NCBI GenBank assembly: GCA_027019165.1
Contig: JALUXC010000024.1
Coordinates: forward strand, 248,001 to 312,000
Direction: 5' to 3'
Source: Pseudophaeobacter sp.
GTDB taxonomy: Bacteria > Pseudomonadota > Alphaproteobacteria > Rhodobacterales > Rhodobacteraceae
Length of the DNA: 64,000 nucleotides
The translations under genes and the position numbers were made by a program. The notes beneath the pieces were generated by a model, which saw only the letters and a list, made by a program, of their open reading frames with translations, was not told where the DNA came from and made no database searches. Shown here piece after piece: positions 38,037-46,492 of this stretch (the first letter of the stretch is position 1; every line of letters starts with the position of its first letter).

Positions 38037-39347
38037 ATGGCCTTGAACCTGCTCTATTCCAACGACCGCAAGGGCCACTACCCCGCCAGCTGGTATGCCG
38101 CGACCGCAAGCGAGACGGCACCTTTCCCTGCCCTACAAGGCGATATTCGCGCCGATGTTTGCATTGTCGGTGGCGGTTACACAGGCCTGTCGGCCGCGCT
38201 GCATCTGGCCGAAGCAGGGATGGATGTCGTCCTGCTGGAGGCGCATCGGGTCGGCTTTGGGGCATCGGGACGCAACGGAGGCCAGCTCGGCAGTGGACAA
38301 AGGATGGATCAGGAAGATCTCGAAGATCTCATGGGGGAAACCGAAGCCCAAAAGCTCTGGCGGCTTGGTGAAGACGCCAAGGATCTTGTGAAGTCCCTCA
38401 TCGCGCGCCACGGCATCGACTGCCACCTTAAACCCGGCGTGGCCTGGACCGGGTCCTCGCGTAGCGATGTGAGCCACCTGCATGACTATGCCCGCCACCT
38501 GCAGGATCACTATGGCTACGATCAACTGGAGGTGCTGGACCGCGAGGCATGTTTCGCCCTGTGCCCCTCTCCCGACTATCAGGGCGGTTTCCTGGATCAC
38601 GGCGCGGCCCATCTTCACCCTCTGAACTATGCCCTGGGATTGGCCCGTGCCGCCCATGAGGCCGGCGCCAGGATTCATGAGCAAAGCGAAGTCCTGGAGA
38701 TCACCGAAGGCGCCCAGGTCAAACTGCGAACCACATCAGGGAGCGTCACAGCGGACCACCTGATTCTTGCCTGCAATGGCTATCTTGGCGGCCTCAATCG
38801 GCAGGTCGCGGCTCGCGTCATGCCAATCAACAATTTCATCGTGGCAACCGAACCGTTGGGCGACAGGGCCGCCGAGGTTCTAACCCGCGATGTTGCCGTC
38901 GCAGATAGCAAGTTCGTGGTCAATTACTTCCGCCTCAGCCATGACAAGCGGCTGCTGTTTGGCGGCGGCGAGAGCTATGGTTACCGCTTTCCCTCCGATA
39001 TCGAGGCCGTGGTGCGCAAGCCGATGCATCAAATCTTCCCACATCTGCGGAATGTGCGCGTGGATTATGCCTGGGGCGGCACGCTCGGTATCACCATGAA
39101 GCGCATGCCTTATCTGGCGCGCCTGGCTCCGAACATTCTATCAGCCTCCGGCTATTCCGGGCACGGTGTGGGCACCGCCACCCATGCAGGCCAGTTGATG
39201 GCACTGGCCATCAAAGGAGAGGCTGCGGGCTTTGACACAATGTCCCGCGTTCCCGCACCGGCTTTCCCCGGCGGTACAAGGATGCGCTCGCCACTATTGG
39301 TGCTCGCCATGACCTGGTTTGCCCTGCGTGACCGGCTCGGCTTCTAG
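38037..39347 (+). CDS. puuB: FAD-dependent amine oxidoreductase, PuuB-like gamma-glutamylputrescine oxidase
   Basis: 436 residues. The DAO-type FAD fold begins near residue 37 with DVCIVGGGYTGLSAALHLAEAGMDVVLLE, followed by GFGASGRNGGQ. The C-terminus has FGGGESYGYRFP and SGYSGHGVGTATHAGQ. Located after the puuA-like ligase, it should oxidise gamma-glutamylputrescine to the aldehyde with release of H2O2. The ATG at 38037 is preceded by GAGGTGAT. No PuuC-type aldehyde dehydrogenase is in the window, so that step is encoded elsewhere. Confidence 0.87.
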   Translation: MALNLLYSNDRKGHYPASWYAATASETAPFPALQGDIRADVCIVGGGYTGLSAALHLAEAGMDVVLLEAHRVGFGASGRNGGQLGSGQRMDQEDLEDLMGETEAQKLWRLGEDAKDLVKSLIARHGIDCHLKPGVAWTGSSRSDVSHLHDYARHLQDHYGYDQLEVLDREACFALCPSPDYQGGFLDHGAAHLHPLNYALGLARAAHEAGARIHEQSEVLEITEGAQVKLRTTSGSVTADHLILACNGYLGGLNRQVAARVMPINNFIVATEPLGDRAAEVLTRDVAVADSKFVVNYFRLSHDKRLLFGGGESYGYRFPSDIEAVVRKPMHQIFPHLRNVRVDYAWGGTLGITMKRMPYLARLAPNILSASGYSGHGVGTATHAGQLMALAIKGEAAGFDTMSRVPAPAFPGGTRMRSPLLVLAMTWFALRDRLGF

Positions 39348-39499
39348 CTCCCATCCCACCTTCAAAACGGCCGCCCCCACCGAGAACACAACAGTTATGT
39401 GAAATTTTGGTGCGCTGCCTCCGCAGTCAGCGCATTGAACTTGGCTTTGCTCATTCGTTGTTTTAGAATATTGAAATGCTAAATTTTGGAATTTGAAAT

Positions 39500-40708
39500 A
39501 TGACGCTACCCCCTAACGTTCACGACGCCGAACCTATTCCTGCGGCCGCGCGCGAGGCGATTGATGCGCTGATGCAGTCGGGAGATCTTTTTCGTTACAC
39601 CGCTCCACAGGATGCACCCGTTGCGCTTCTTGAGCAGGAATTCGCGGATCTGATCGGCTGCAAATATGCGCTTGCTGTCTCATCCTGCTCGGCGGCGCTA
39701 TTTCTGTCGCTCAAGGCGCTTGGCCTGCCGCGCGACGCCCGCGTGTTGATCCCCGGCTTCACCTTTGCAGCTGTCCCGTCTTCGGTTGTTCATGCCGATT
39801 GCGTGCCGGTGCTCTGCGAGGTCGGCGAGAACTACCGCATCGACATGGCCGATTTCGAGGCTCAGATAGATCAGGATATCTCAGCTGTCATCATCAGCCA
39901 CATGCGCGGTCATACCTCCGACATGGATGCGATCATGACCCTGTGCGCGGCCCGCGGCATCCCGGTGATCGAGGACGCGGCCCATTCGCTCGGCACCACC
40001 TGGAATGGACAAAATATCGGCACCATCGGGCGGGTCGGCTGTTTCTCCTTCCAGTCCTACAAGATGATCAACGCCGGGGAAGGCGGTATCCTTGTTACCG
40101 ACGATGCGGATCTGGTGGCGCGTGCAGTGATCATGTCCGGCGCCTATGAGCACAACTGGCAGAAACACAAAGGCCCGCGTGGTGAGAACGCGCCGGATCT
40201 GGCTGAGGCCTTTGCCAAATGGCAGAACCAGTTGCCGCTCTATAACCTGCGGATGAGCAACCTGTCCGCGGCTGTGATCCGACCGCAATTGCCGGAACTG
40301 GCGCGACGTGTCCGCGACGGTCTAAAGAACCACGACTATGTTGCCGATCGCCTCAACAGCTCGCCCTATTTCGATGTACCCGCGCCCCTGTCCCCAGAGC
40401 AGCGTGCGCCGGACTCGATCCAGTTCAATCTGGTTGGCATGAGCGAGGAAGAGATCAAGGCCTTCGCTAAATCCTCGGCCGAAAAGGGGGTGAAGGTTCA
40501 GGTCTTTGGCCTCTCCGAAGACAATGCCCGAGCCTTCTGGAACTGGCAGTTCCTGCCGAACCTGCCTCAGCTACCGCAGACACGCGCCATGCTGATGAAG
40601 GCTTGCGATGTGCGCCTGCCAGTGCGCCTCACCCAAGAGGAGCTGGATGTCATTTCCGAAATCCTCCTGTCTGCCGTCAGCGAAACAATGGAGAGGGCCG
40701 CAGCCTGA
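39500..40708 (+). CDS. DegT/DnrJ/EryC1/StrS-family aminotransferase
   Basis: 402 residues. Fold-type I PLP features of the DegT family are clear: the phosphate-binding SSCSAALFLSLKALGL, DAAHSLGTTWNG with the PLP-ring Asp, and SFQSYKMINAGEGGILVT with the Schiff-base lysine. Members aminate nucleotide-linked keto sugars or related ketones. No sugar-nucleotide genes are adjacent, so the substrate is open. Upstream is a 152-base AT-rich gap that probably holds its own promoter; a strong hairpin follows at 40760. Confidence 0.82.
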   Translation: MTLPPNVHDAEPIPAAAREAIDALMQSGDLFRYTAPQDAPVALLEQEFADLIGCKYALAVSSCSAALFLSLKALGLPRDARVLIPGFTFAAVPSSVVHADCVPVLCEVGENYRIDMADFEAQIDQDISAVIISHMRGHTSDMDAIMTLCAARGIPVIEDAAHSLGTTWNGQNIGTIGRVGCFSFQSYKMINAGEGGILVTDDADLVARAVIMSGAYEHNWQKHKGPRGENAPDLAEAFAKWQNQLPLYNLRMSNLSAAVIRPQLPELARRVRDGLKNHDYVADRLNSSPYFDVPAPLSPEQRAPDSIQFNLVGMSEEEIKAFAKSSAEKGVKVQVFGLSEDNARAFWNWQFLPNLPQLPQTRAMLMKACDVRLPVRLTQEELDVISEILLSAVSETMERAAA

Positions 40709-40759
40709 TCTGGCTCAAAACGGGTCGCGGCTGTCAATTCCCGCGGCCATAGGGCTGTG

Positions 40760-40785
40760 ACGCGCCGCGCATTCGCGCGGCGCGT
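40760..40785 (+). terminator. GC-rich hairpin after the DegT aminotransferase gene
   Basis: A perfect 11-bp stem (ACGCGCCGCGC / GCGCGGCGCGT) with an ATTC loop, 51 bases past the stop. It has no T-tract, so it is a terminator by stability and position only. Confidence 0.5.
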
Positions 40786-40872
40786 GGCCCAACGGATCCG
40801 AGGCAGCCCACGGCTGTCTCACGGATCGGGTGGGAGCCCCCGCCGCTCAGGTTCTTCGACCTTCAAACAAGA

Positions 40873-40893
40873 AAACCCGGCAACGCCGGGTTT
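40873..40893 (-). terminator. Rho-independent terminator of phaR
   Basis: A 9-bp stem (AAACCCGGC / GCCGGGTTT) with a 3-base loop. On the reverse strand it is followed by TTCTTGTTTG, T-rich, directly downstream of the phaR stop. Confidence 0.75.
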
Positions 40894-40933
40894 CCATGGG
40901 ATAAATCCCACAATCACAAATCACATTTCCGGT

Positions 40934-41500
40934 TCACTTGATCTTGGACAGCTTGTCCTGCAGCTCACTCAGTTGCCGTTTGATGGCATCCAGATCCTCT
41001 TCCTCACCATCAGGGGCGGCACTCTCCGGCTCCGGGCCGCTGGATCCACCGGTCCAACTGCCCGACAGGCCGCCGGTCATTGCCTTGAGGAACGCCTCTT
41101 GCTGCGCCTTCATGGCCTCAAACCCGGGAATATTCGCCATAGGGTTCATGGCATTCATATTTTCCATCATTTTTGACTGGCTGTCGCGCAGCATATCAAA
41201 AGAGGCCTGCAGGAATTGCGGCATCACACCGCCCCCCGGCACCATGTAGCTGCGCACAAGATCATTCAGCACGGTGACAGGCAGCACGTTCTCGCCCCGG
41301 CTTTCATGCTCGGCGATGATCTGCAAAAGGTACTGGCGCGTCAGATCGTCACCGGTCTTCAGATCGACGATCTGGACCTCGCGACCATCCCGGATGAACC
41401 CGGCGATATCTTCCAGCGTCACGTAGTCACTGGTTTCGGTGTTGTACAGGCGCCGACTAGCGTAGCGTTTGATCAACAGGGGCTTGTCCTGTTCCGCCAT
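40934..41500 (-). CDS. phaR: Polyhydroxyalkanoate synthesis repressor PhaR
   Basis: 188 residues from the ATG at 41500, with GGAGG seven bases upstream. The N-terminal PHB accumulation regulator domain (IKRYASRRLYNTETSDYVTLEDIAGFIRDGREVQIVDLKTGDDLTRQYLLQII) binds DNA and PHB granules. The C-terminal part is Met/Ala-rich with an acidic stretch and a terminal coiled coil. PhaR represses phasin and other PHB genes until granules titrate it away. TGC-N3-GCA motifs occur before phaR, phaP and the phaC/phaZ pair. Confidence 0.93.
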   Translation of the reverse strand: MAEQDKPLLIKRYASRRLYNTETSDYVTLEDIAGFIRDGREVQIVDLKTGDDLTRQYLLQIIAEHESRGENVLPVTVLNDLVRSYMVPGGGVMPQFLQASFDMLRDSQSKMMENMNAMNPMANIPGFEAMKAQQEAFLKAMTGGLSGSWTGGSSGPEPESAAPDGEEEDLDAIKRQLSELQDKLSKIK

Positions 41501-41521
41501 GTCATACCTCCCCAGACATGA

Positions 41522-41530
41522 TGCACTGCA
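41522..41530. promoter_or_regulatory. Candidate PhaR site upstream of phaR
   Basis: TGCACTGCA fits TGC-N3-GCA and lies 22-30 bases upstream of the phaR start codon. The same pattern precedes phaP (twice) and lies between phaC and phaZ, which supports autoregulation by PhaR. Confidence 0.4.
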
Positions 41531-41704
41531 GAAAACCCTATGCGAGCGCAAAACAAAAGAAAAGCCTCGCGTATTGAATGGTTTGCCACTCCAGGCTCCA
41601 ACGGGCTGGTTTCGCGGCAAATCAAGGCGCTTTTCCCTTGACCTAAAGCGGACTTGAGCTTTTAGGACTCACCCCTCATAGGAAACGTCGATGAGGGTCT
41701 GCAT

Positions 41705-42574
41705 ATGCGTGTACTACTTCTTGGGGCAACCGGGTCCATAGGCACCGCCATTGCGCGCGGGCTGGTGCAGAATGGACATGCCGTCACGGGTCTCGCGCGC
41801 TCCGCAAAGAGCGCTGACACAATTGCAGCACTTGGCGGAACGCCCCTATGCGGCGACCTCCGTCACCCCTGTGAATGGTCTGGGGTGTTGCACAAAGTGG
41901 ATGCGGTCATCCACACGGCAGCAACCTTTGACAGTGATATGGGCGAAACCGATCGCAAAGTGGTAACGGAGCTGCTGAAACAGGCCAAGGACCGAAGCGC
42001 TCCGTTGCGGTTTCTCTACACCGGCGGCTGCTGGCTCTATGGGACAACCGGAAACCGGATCGCCGATGAGACCAAAGTCAAACGCCCTATCGACAGTTTC
42101 AAGTGGATGGTTGAACAAGGCCAGCGCGTTTTGGCCGCCGATGGGGTTTCAGGCGCGATCGTACATCCTGGGATGGTCTACCACGAAGAAGGCGGCGCTT
42201 TTGCCCGTTTTCTGGAGGCCGTGCGCGCCAATGAGCCAATCGAGGTCTGGGGCGGTCTCAACACCCGTTGGCCTTTGGTGCATCGAGATGATCTGGCCCA
42301 GGCCTATCTCGCTCTGCTGGAGCGCCCAGAACTGACGGGTGAATTCAACGTCTGCGCTCAATCCGGAGTGCCCGTGTCGCAGATCATTGCGGAAATCGCC
42401 CAACGCTCAGGCCATGTATCCGGCTATGTGGTGCGCACCCTGAAGTATGTTCTGTGCAAGCACGGTGCCATGGCCGAAGGGCCGACCCTGGATCAACAGA
42501 TGAGCGCAGAAAAGATCCGGCAGCTCATCGGCTGGGAGCCCGAACACGGCTGCTTTACCACCGCCACCTTTTGA
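41705..42574 (+). CDS. NAD-dependent epimerase/dehydratase family protein
   Basis: 289 residues of the extended short-chain dehydrogenase fold. The Rossmann motif VLLLGATGSIGTAIARGL is at the N-terminus, and GGCWLYGTTGNRIADE stands where the Ser/Tyr-Lys active site is expected, with a degenerate YxxxK. It is a nucleoside-diphosphate-sugar epimerase-like protein of unknown substrate. It lies inside the PHB region but on the opposite strand to phaR and phaP, with no evident link to PHB. It ends at a strong bidirectional terminator. Confidence 0.8.
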   Translation: MRVLLLGATGSIGTAIARGLVQNGHAVTGLARSAKSADTIAALGGTPLCGDLRHPCEWSGVLHKVDAVIHTAATFDSDMGETDRKVVTELLKQAKDRSAPLRFLYTGGCWLYGTTGNRIADETKVKRPIDSFKWMVEQGQRVLAADGVSGAIVHPGMVYHEEGGAFARFLEAVRANEPIEVWGGLNTRWPLVHRDDLAQAYLALLERPELTGEFNVCAQSGVPVSQIIAEIAQRSGHVSGYVVRTLKYVLCKHGAMAEGPTLDQQMSAEKIRQLIGWEPEHGCFTTATF

Positions 42575-42594
42575 ACCGGCATGCCAAAACGCAA

Positions 42595-42624
42595 AAAGGG
42601 CAGGCCCCGCGTGGCCTGCCCTTT
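42595..42624. terminator. Bidirectional terminator between epimerase and phasin genes
   Basis: A perfect 12-bp stem (AAAGGGCAGGCC / GGCCTGCCCTTT) with a 6-base loop, with a CTTC tail on the plus strand and an A/T-rich flank that becomes a T-run on the minus strand. It lies between convergent genes. Confidence 0.8.
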
Positions 42625-42678
42625 CTTCACATTACGGCACCGATTGGGAGGAGAGCGGGTGCCGTCCTGTGGACGTTC

Positions 42679-43122
42679 TTATTTTGCGGCTGCTTTCTTG
42701 GCAGCGGTGGTCACCTCTTCGGTGGCCTTTTTGACTGCAGCGGTTGCTTCTTCGCTCATGTCTTTGCCAGCCGCCATCAGCAGTTCAACAGTTTCGGTCT
42801 GAGCTTTCTTGGCGATCTCAGCGAAGGCCGCCATGTTTTCTGCAGCCACTTCGGCAGAAGCGCTTGCGAAATCGGTTGCCGCTTTGGCGTAATCGGCAGG
42901 TTCTGCCTGAACCTTGGACATTGCGCCCAATTTGGCCAGGGTGTCTTTGGTCCATTTGCTGGAGATCTCGGCGGACTGCTCAGCCGCGCCCAGAGCAACT
43001 GCTGCCAGCTTTTCGTTCAGAGCAGCAGAGTTCTTGAATGCGTCTTCCATGGCTTTGGTGTCCATCGGGAATGCACCCATCATGTCTTTCATCATCGCGG
43101 TAAAATCTTGGGTCTTAGCCAT
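42679..43122 (-). CDS. phaP: Phasin family protein
   Basis: 147 residues from the ATG at 43122, with AAGGA eight bases upstream. It is a highly helical, Ala/Lys/Glu-rich amphipathic protein of the phasin_2 type (SKWTKDTLAKLGAMSKVQAEPADYAKAATDFASASAEVAAENMAAFAEIAKKAQTETVELL) with an AAKKAAAK tail. It coats PHB granules. It lies 134 bases downstream of phaC, and that gap holds two TGC-N3-GCA elements, so phaP likely has its own PhaR-controlled promoter. Confidence 0.9.
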   Translation of the reverse strand: MAKTQDFTAMMKDMMGAFPMDTKAMEDAFKNSAALNEKLAAVALGAAEQSAEISSKWTKDTLAKLGAMSKVQAEPADYAKAATDFASASAEVAAENMAAFAEIAKKAQTETVELLMAAGKDMSEEATAAVKKATEEVTTAAKKAAAK

Positions 43123-43189
43123 TGTACTGGTTCCTTCGTTTGCAGGAGCCGGGACAATCCCGCCTGCCCTTGTCTGAACCCAATATGCT

Positions 43190-43232
43190 TGCTGCATCGC
43201 AGCATTTCAAGAAAAATCGTGCTGCAATGCAG
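43190..43232. promoter_or_regulatory. Candidate double PhaR operator upstream of phaP
   Basis: Two CTGC-N3-GCAG elements lie 30 bases apart: CTGCATCGCAG at 43192-43202 (within the 15-base palindrome TGCTGCATCGCAGCA) and CTGCAATGCAG at 43222-43232. PhaR is described as binding TGC-rich sequences upstream of phasin genes in Paracoccus, and the position 70-110 bases before phaP fits. Confidence 0.6.
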
Positions 43233-43256
43233 AAAAACTGCGGTATGCCTGCGTTT

Positions 43257-45059
43257 TCAGGGCCTTGCGACCTTACGCACATAGTCGCCGGGCGCCGCAA
43301 CCAGGGGAGGATGAGACGAATCACCTGGCTCGCGGGCCGGGACCTGCTTGCCGGAGCGTTTTTTCAGCCAGGCTTCCCACCGCGGCCACCAGGAGCCTTC
43401 GTGGAACTTTGCCCCGTCCATCCAGGCCGCGGCATCCACCTTGAGGTCTTCATTCGTGTAGTGGCCATATTTGTTGCGCGACGGCGGGTTCACGATGCCC
43501 GCGATATGGCCCGACTGAGAGACAATGAAGGTTTTGCTGCGCGCGCCCATCTGCTGAACCCCGCGATAGCAATCCTTCCAGCGGGCAATGTGATCGGTCT
43601 CGCAGGTAACCGCCATCAAGGGCACATCCACATCCCGCACATGCAGCTTGTGGCCGAGGATTTCAAAACCCTCGTTCACAAAGTCATTGCTCTGGCACAG
43701 GCCGCGCAGATACTGGATCGCCATCTTTCCCGGCAGGTTGGCGCCATCGCCGTTCCAATAGAGCAGATCAAAGGCGGGCGGTGTCTCGCCCATCATGTAA
43801 CTGCGAATGGCGGGCCCATAGACAAGATCATTGGCGCGCAGGAACGAGAAGGTCCGAGCCATGATATAAGACGGCAGCATCCCATCGTCGCCAATCTGCT
43901 CTTCAATGGCATCGACAAAATCATTCTGTAGGAAGGGCGTGAATTCGCCCTGATCGCCAAAATCGGTGAGCGCGGTAAAAAAAGTTGCCGATTTCACCGA
44001 TTTGTCGCCGCGCTGTTTCATCAGCGACAAGGTCAGGCTCAGCGTCGTGCCTGCAATGCAGTACCCCACAGCATTGACCTGCTTCACTTTGCAGATCTTC
44101 TTGACCTCATCGATGGCCGTCAGAAAGCCGCCCTCAATGTAATCTTCAAGCCCCACCTCGGCATATGAGGCATCTGGGTTGATCCAGGAAACCACAAACA
44201 GCGTGTAGCCCTGCTCGGTCACCCATTTGATCAGGCTGTTCTGCGCCTTTAGATCCAGGATGTAGAATTTGTTGATCCAAGGTGGAAAAAGCACGATCGG
44301 GGTTTCATGAACTGTATCCGTTGTGGGGCGGTACTGGATCAGCTCCATCATCCGGTTGCGGTAGACGACCTCACCGGGGGTGGTGGCAAGGTTGCGACCA
44401 ATTTCAAAGGCCGTGTCATCGGCCAGCCGGACCACCAGTTCCCCACCGTTGGCTTCAAGATCGGCAACAAGATTCTCAAGCCCTTGAATGAGCGACTGCC
44501 CTTCGGTCTCCAAAGCGCGCTCCAGCGCATCCGGGTTGGTGGGCAGAAAATTGGTCGGAGCCATCATGTGAATGATCTGGTCGGCAAAATACGACAGGCG
44601 CTGTTTGTCGACCGGGTTGAGATCGCCTGCTTCCTCGACCGCATCGCGGATGGCTTCGGCGTTGGTGAGATACTGATGCTTGATAAACCGGAAGTAGGGG
44701 TTCTTTTCCCACATCGGGTTGCTGAACCGGCGATCCTGCGGCCCATCATCATCGTCTTCGCCGGTGTGCCCTGCCAGAACCTGCTGAGCTTCCGCGAAGT
44801 TCAGCACAGATTTTCCCCAGTATTCGATCTGGTGCTCCAGCAGTTTGGCCGGATTTTCCAGCATCGAGGCCCAATATGACGTTGCTGCACGTGCAAACAA
44901 TTCGTGATTCGGAGCGTCCAATCCGGGGTGATGAGGCTTCTTGGTGGCCATCACTTCAACCAGGCGTTTAGAGAGCTGCTCAACTTTTTCCAAGTTTTCC
45001 TTAAGCCGCTCAAGGTGTTCAGGCGAAGTTTCAGGTTCCAGCACGTCGCTTGTTGTCAT
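43257..45059 (-). CDS. phaC: Class I poly(3-hydroxyalkanoate) synthase
   Basis: 600 residues. PhaC polymerises 3-hydroxyacyl-CoA into PHB on the granule surface. The lipase-like box VNAVGYCIAGTTLSL holds catalytic Cys334. The conserved PPWINKFYILDLKAQNSLIKW, the aspartate region and the C-terminal His in GHIAGIVNPPSRNKYGHY are present. Length and motifs fit class I, with no PhaE or PhaR-subunit partner. It is divergent from phaZ and upstream of phaP. The phbA and phbB genes for precursor supply are not in the window. Confidence 0.95.
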   Translation of the reverse strand: MTTSDVLEPETSPEHLERLKENLEKVEQLSKRLVEVMATKKPHHPGLDAPNHELFARAATSYWASMLENPAKLLEHQIEYWGKSVLNFAEAQQVLAGHTGEDDDDGPQDRRFSNPMWEKNPYFRFIKHQYLTNAEAIRDAVEEAGDLNPVDKQRLSYFADQIIHMMAPTNFLPTNPDALERALETEGQSLIQGLENLVADLEANGGELVVRLADDTAFEIGRNLATTPGEVVYRNRMMELIQYRPTTDTVHETPIVLFPPWINKFYILDLKAQNSLIKWVTEQGYTLFVVSWINPDASYAEVGLEDYIEGGFLTAIDEVKKICKVKQVNAVGYCIAGTTLSLTLSLMKQRGDKSVKSATFFTALTDFGDQGEFTPFLQNDFVDAIEEQIGDDGMLPSYIMARTFSFLRANDLVYGPAIRSYMMGETPPAFDLLYWNGDGANLPGKMAIQYLRGLCQSNDFVNEGFEILGHKLHVRDVDVPLMAVTCETDHIARWKDCYRGVQQMGARSKTFIVSQSGHIAGIVNPPSRNKYGHYTNEDLKVDAAAWMDGAKFHEGSWWPRWEAWLKKRSGKQVPAREPGDSSHPPLVAAPGDYVRKVARP

Positions 45060-45083
45060 CTTAAGAAATCCCCCCTACTCTTT

Positions 45084-45094
45084 CTGCTGTGCAG
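45084..45094. promoter_or_regulatory. Candidate PhaR site between phaC and phaZ
   Basis: CTGCTGTGCAG (CTGC-N3-GCAG) lies 25-35 bases from the phaC start in the 148-base divergent promoter region. It matches the two phaP elements in spacing. Confidence 0.45.
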
Positions 45095-45207
45095 AATTCT
45101 TACCGAAGTAGTCTACGGGAAAGTGACACGAGGTTCTAACACCTGCGCATAATCCGCCCATAATTTGTGCAATGGGTTGCAGGGCGGACACCGAAAAGGA
45201 GCCAGCC

Positions 45208-46488
45208 ATGCGCTATATGATGTCCTACGACCTGATGGAAACTGCCCGGAACATGAACCAGTGGCTGGGGGCGACCGCATTGTCGATGGCATCCTACCCG
45301 GCGTTCTCTGCGATCCCCAACCCGGCGCTCAGCTGGCTGGCGGCCTGGGGCGAGGTCACGGAAAGGACCTTTCAGCGCATGGTTGCGCGCCCCGACTGGG
45401 GTATCGGGACCTTCACCTGCGAAGATGGCAAGGATCACACGGTTGAAATCGATACCGTGGTCGAAAAGCCCTTCGGCGACCTGATCCATTTCCGCGTCGT
45501 TGGGCGCGAGGTTCAGCCGCGCAAAGTTCTGTTGGTCGCGCCGATGTCAGGCCACTATGCAACCCTTTTGCGTTCGACCGTCAAAAGCCTGGTGGAAAAC
45601 TGCGAAGTCTATGTCACCGATTGGCACAATGCCCGCGATATTCCTGTATCTGCCGGCAAATTCGACATCGAGGACTACACTCTCTATCTTGTTGATTTCA
45701 TGCGGGAGCTTGGCCCGGAAACCCACGTCATTGCCGTGTGCCAGCCTGCACCGCTGACCCTGGCAGCCACAGCCTATCTCGCCGAGCAGGATCCCGATGC
45801 GCAGCCCTCGTCGCTGACGCTTATTGGCGGGCCTGTCGATCCCGATGCCACCCCGACCGAGGTCACCGATTTTGGCCGCCGCGTCACCATGGGCCAACTT
45901 GAAGAAACCATGATCCAGCGTGTCGGCTTCAAATACGCAGGCGTCGGGCGTAAGGTCTATCCCGGCCTTCTGCAGCTGTCCTCCTTCATGTCGATGAACA
46001 TGGACCGTCACTCCAAGGCCTTTATGGACCAGATCATGAAAGTGAGCCGCGGCGAGGCTTCGGATCACGACGCACACAACCGGTTCTATGATGAATATCT
46101 CGCCGTGATGGATATGACGGCAGAGTTCTATCTCTCGACCGTCGAGCGCATCTTCAAGAATGGCGAGATCGCCAAGAATGAATTCATCGTGGATGGCCAC
46201 AAAGTGGACATCGGCAAGATCACCGATGTGGCCGTCAAAACGGTCGAAGGTGCCAATGATGATATATCGGCCCCTGGCCAATGCATTGCGGCGCTCGATC
46301 TGTGCACGGGCCTGCCAGAGGCGAAAAAGGCGAGCCACGTGGAACCCGGCGCAGGCCACTATGGGATCTTTGCCGGTCGCAGCTGGCGCAACAACATCCG
46401 CCCGTTGGTCATTGATTTCATGAATGCCAACAGCCGCTCCGGCGCGCCCAAAGCAAAACCAAGCAAACCAAAGATCGCCGCTGTCTAA
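45208..46488 (+). CDS. phaZ: Intracellular polyhydroxyalkanoate depolymerase
   Basis: 426 residues from the ATG at 45208, with GGAG just upstream. The alpha/beta-hydrolase core has VLLVAPMSGHYATLLR as oxyanion region and THVIAVCQPAPLTLAA, where Cys178 takes the place of the lipase-box serine, as in intracellular PhaZ1-type depolymerases. The C-terminal KKASHVEPGAGHYGIFAGRSWR carries the catalytic His. It mobilises native PHB granules, opposing the divergent phaC. No signal peptide is seen, as expected for a cytoplasmic granule enzyme. Confidence 0.92.
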   Translation: MRYMMSYDLMETARNMNQWLGATALSMASYPAFSAIPNPALSWLAAWGEVTERTFQRMVARPDWGIGTFTCEDGKDHTVEIDTVVEKPFGDLIHFRVVGREVQPRKVLLVAPMSGHYATLLRSTVKSLVENCEVYVTDWHNARDIPVSAGKFDIEDYTLYLVDFMRELGPETHVIAVCQPAPLTLAATAYLAEQDPDAQPSSLTLIGGPVDPDATPTEVTDFGRRVTMGQLEETMIQRVGFKYAGVGRKVYPGLLQLSSFMSMNMDRHSKAFMDQIMKVSRGEASDHDAHNRFYDEYLAVMDMTAEFYLSTVERIFKNGEIAKNEFIVDGHKVDIGKITDVAVKTVEGANDDISAPGQCIAALDLCTGLPEAKKASHVEPGAGHYGIFAGRSWRNNIRPLVIDFMNANSRSGAPKAKPSKPKIAAV

Positions 46489-46492
46489 GACT

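Noticed and set aside
36394-38265. Long open frame antisense to the puuA-like gene (623 codons)
   Set aside because: Low-complexity His/Arg/Gly-rich translation typical of a GC-rich shadow frame; the plus-strand enzyme is certain.
40757-41176. Plus-strand open frame opposite the phaR 3' half
   Set aside because: Antisense to phaR and including its terminator; no conserved feature.
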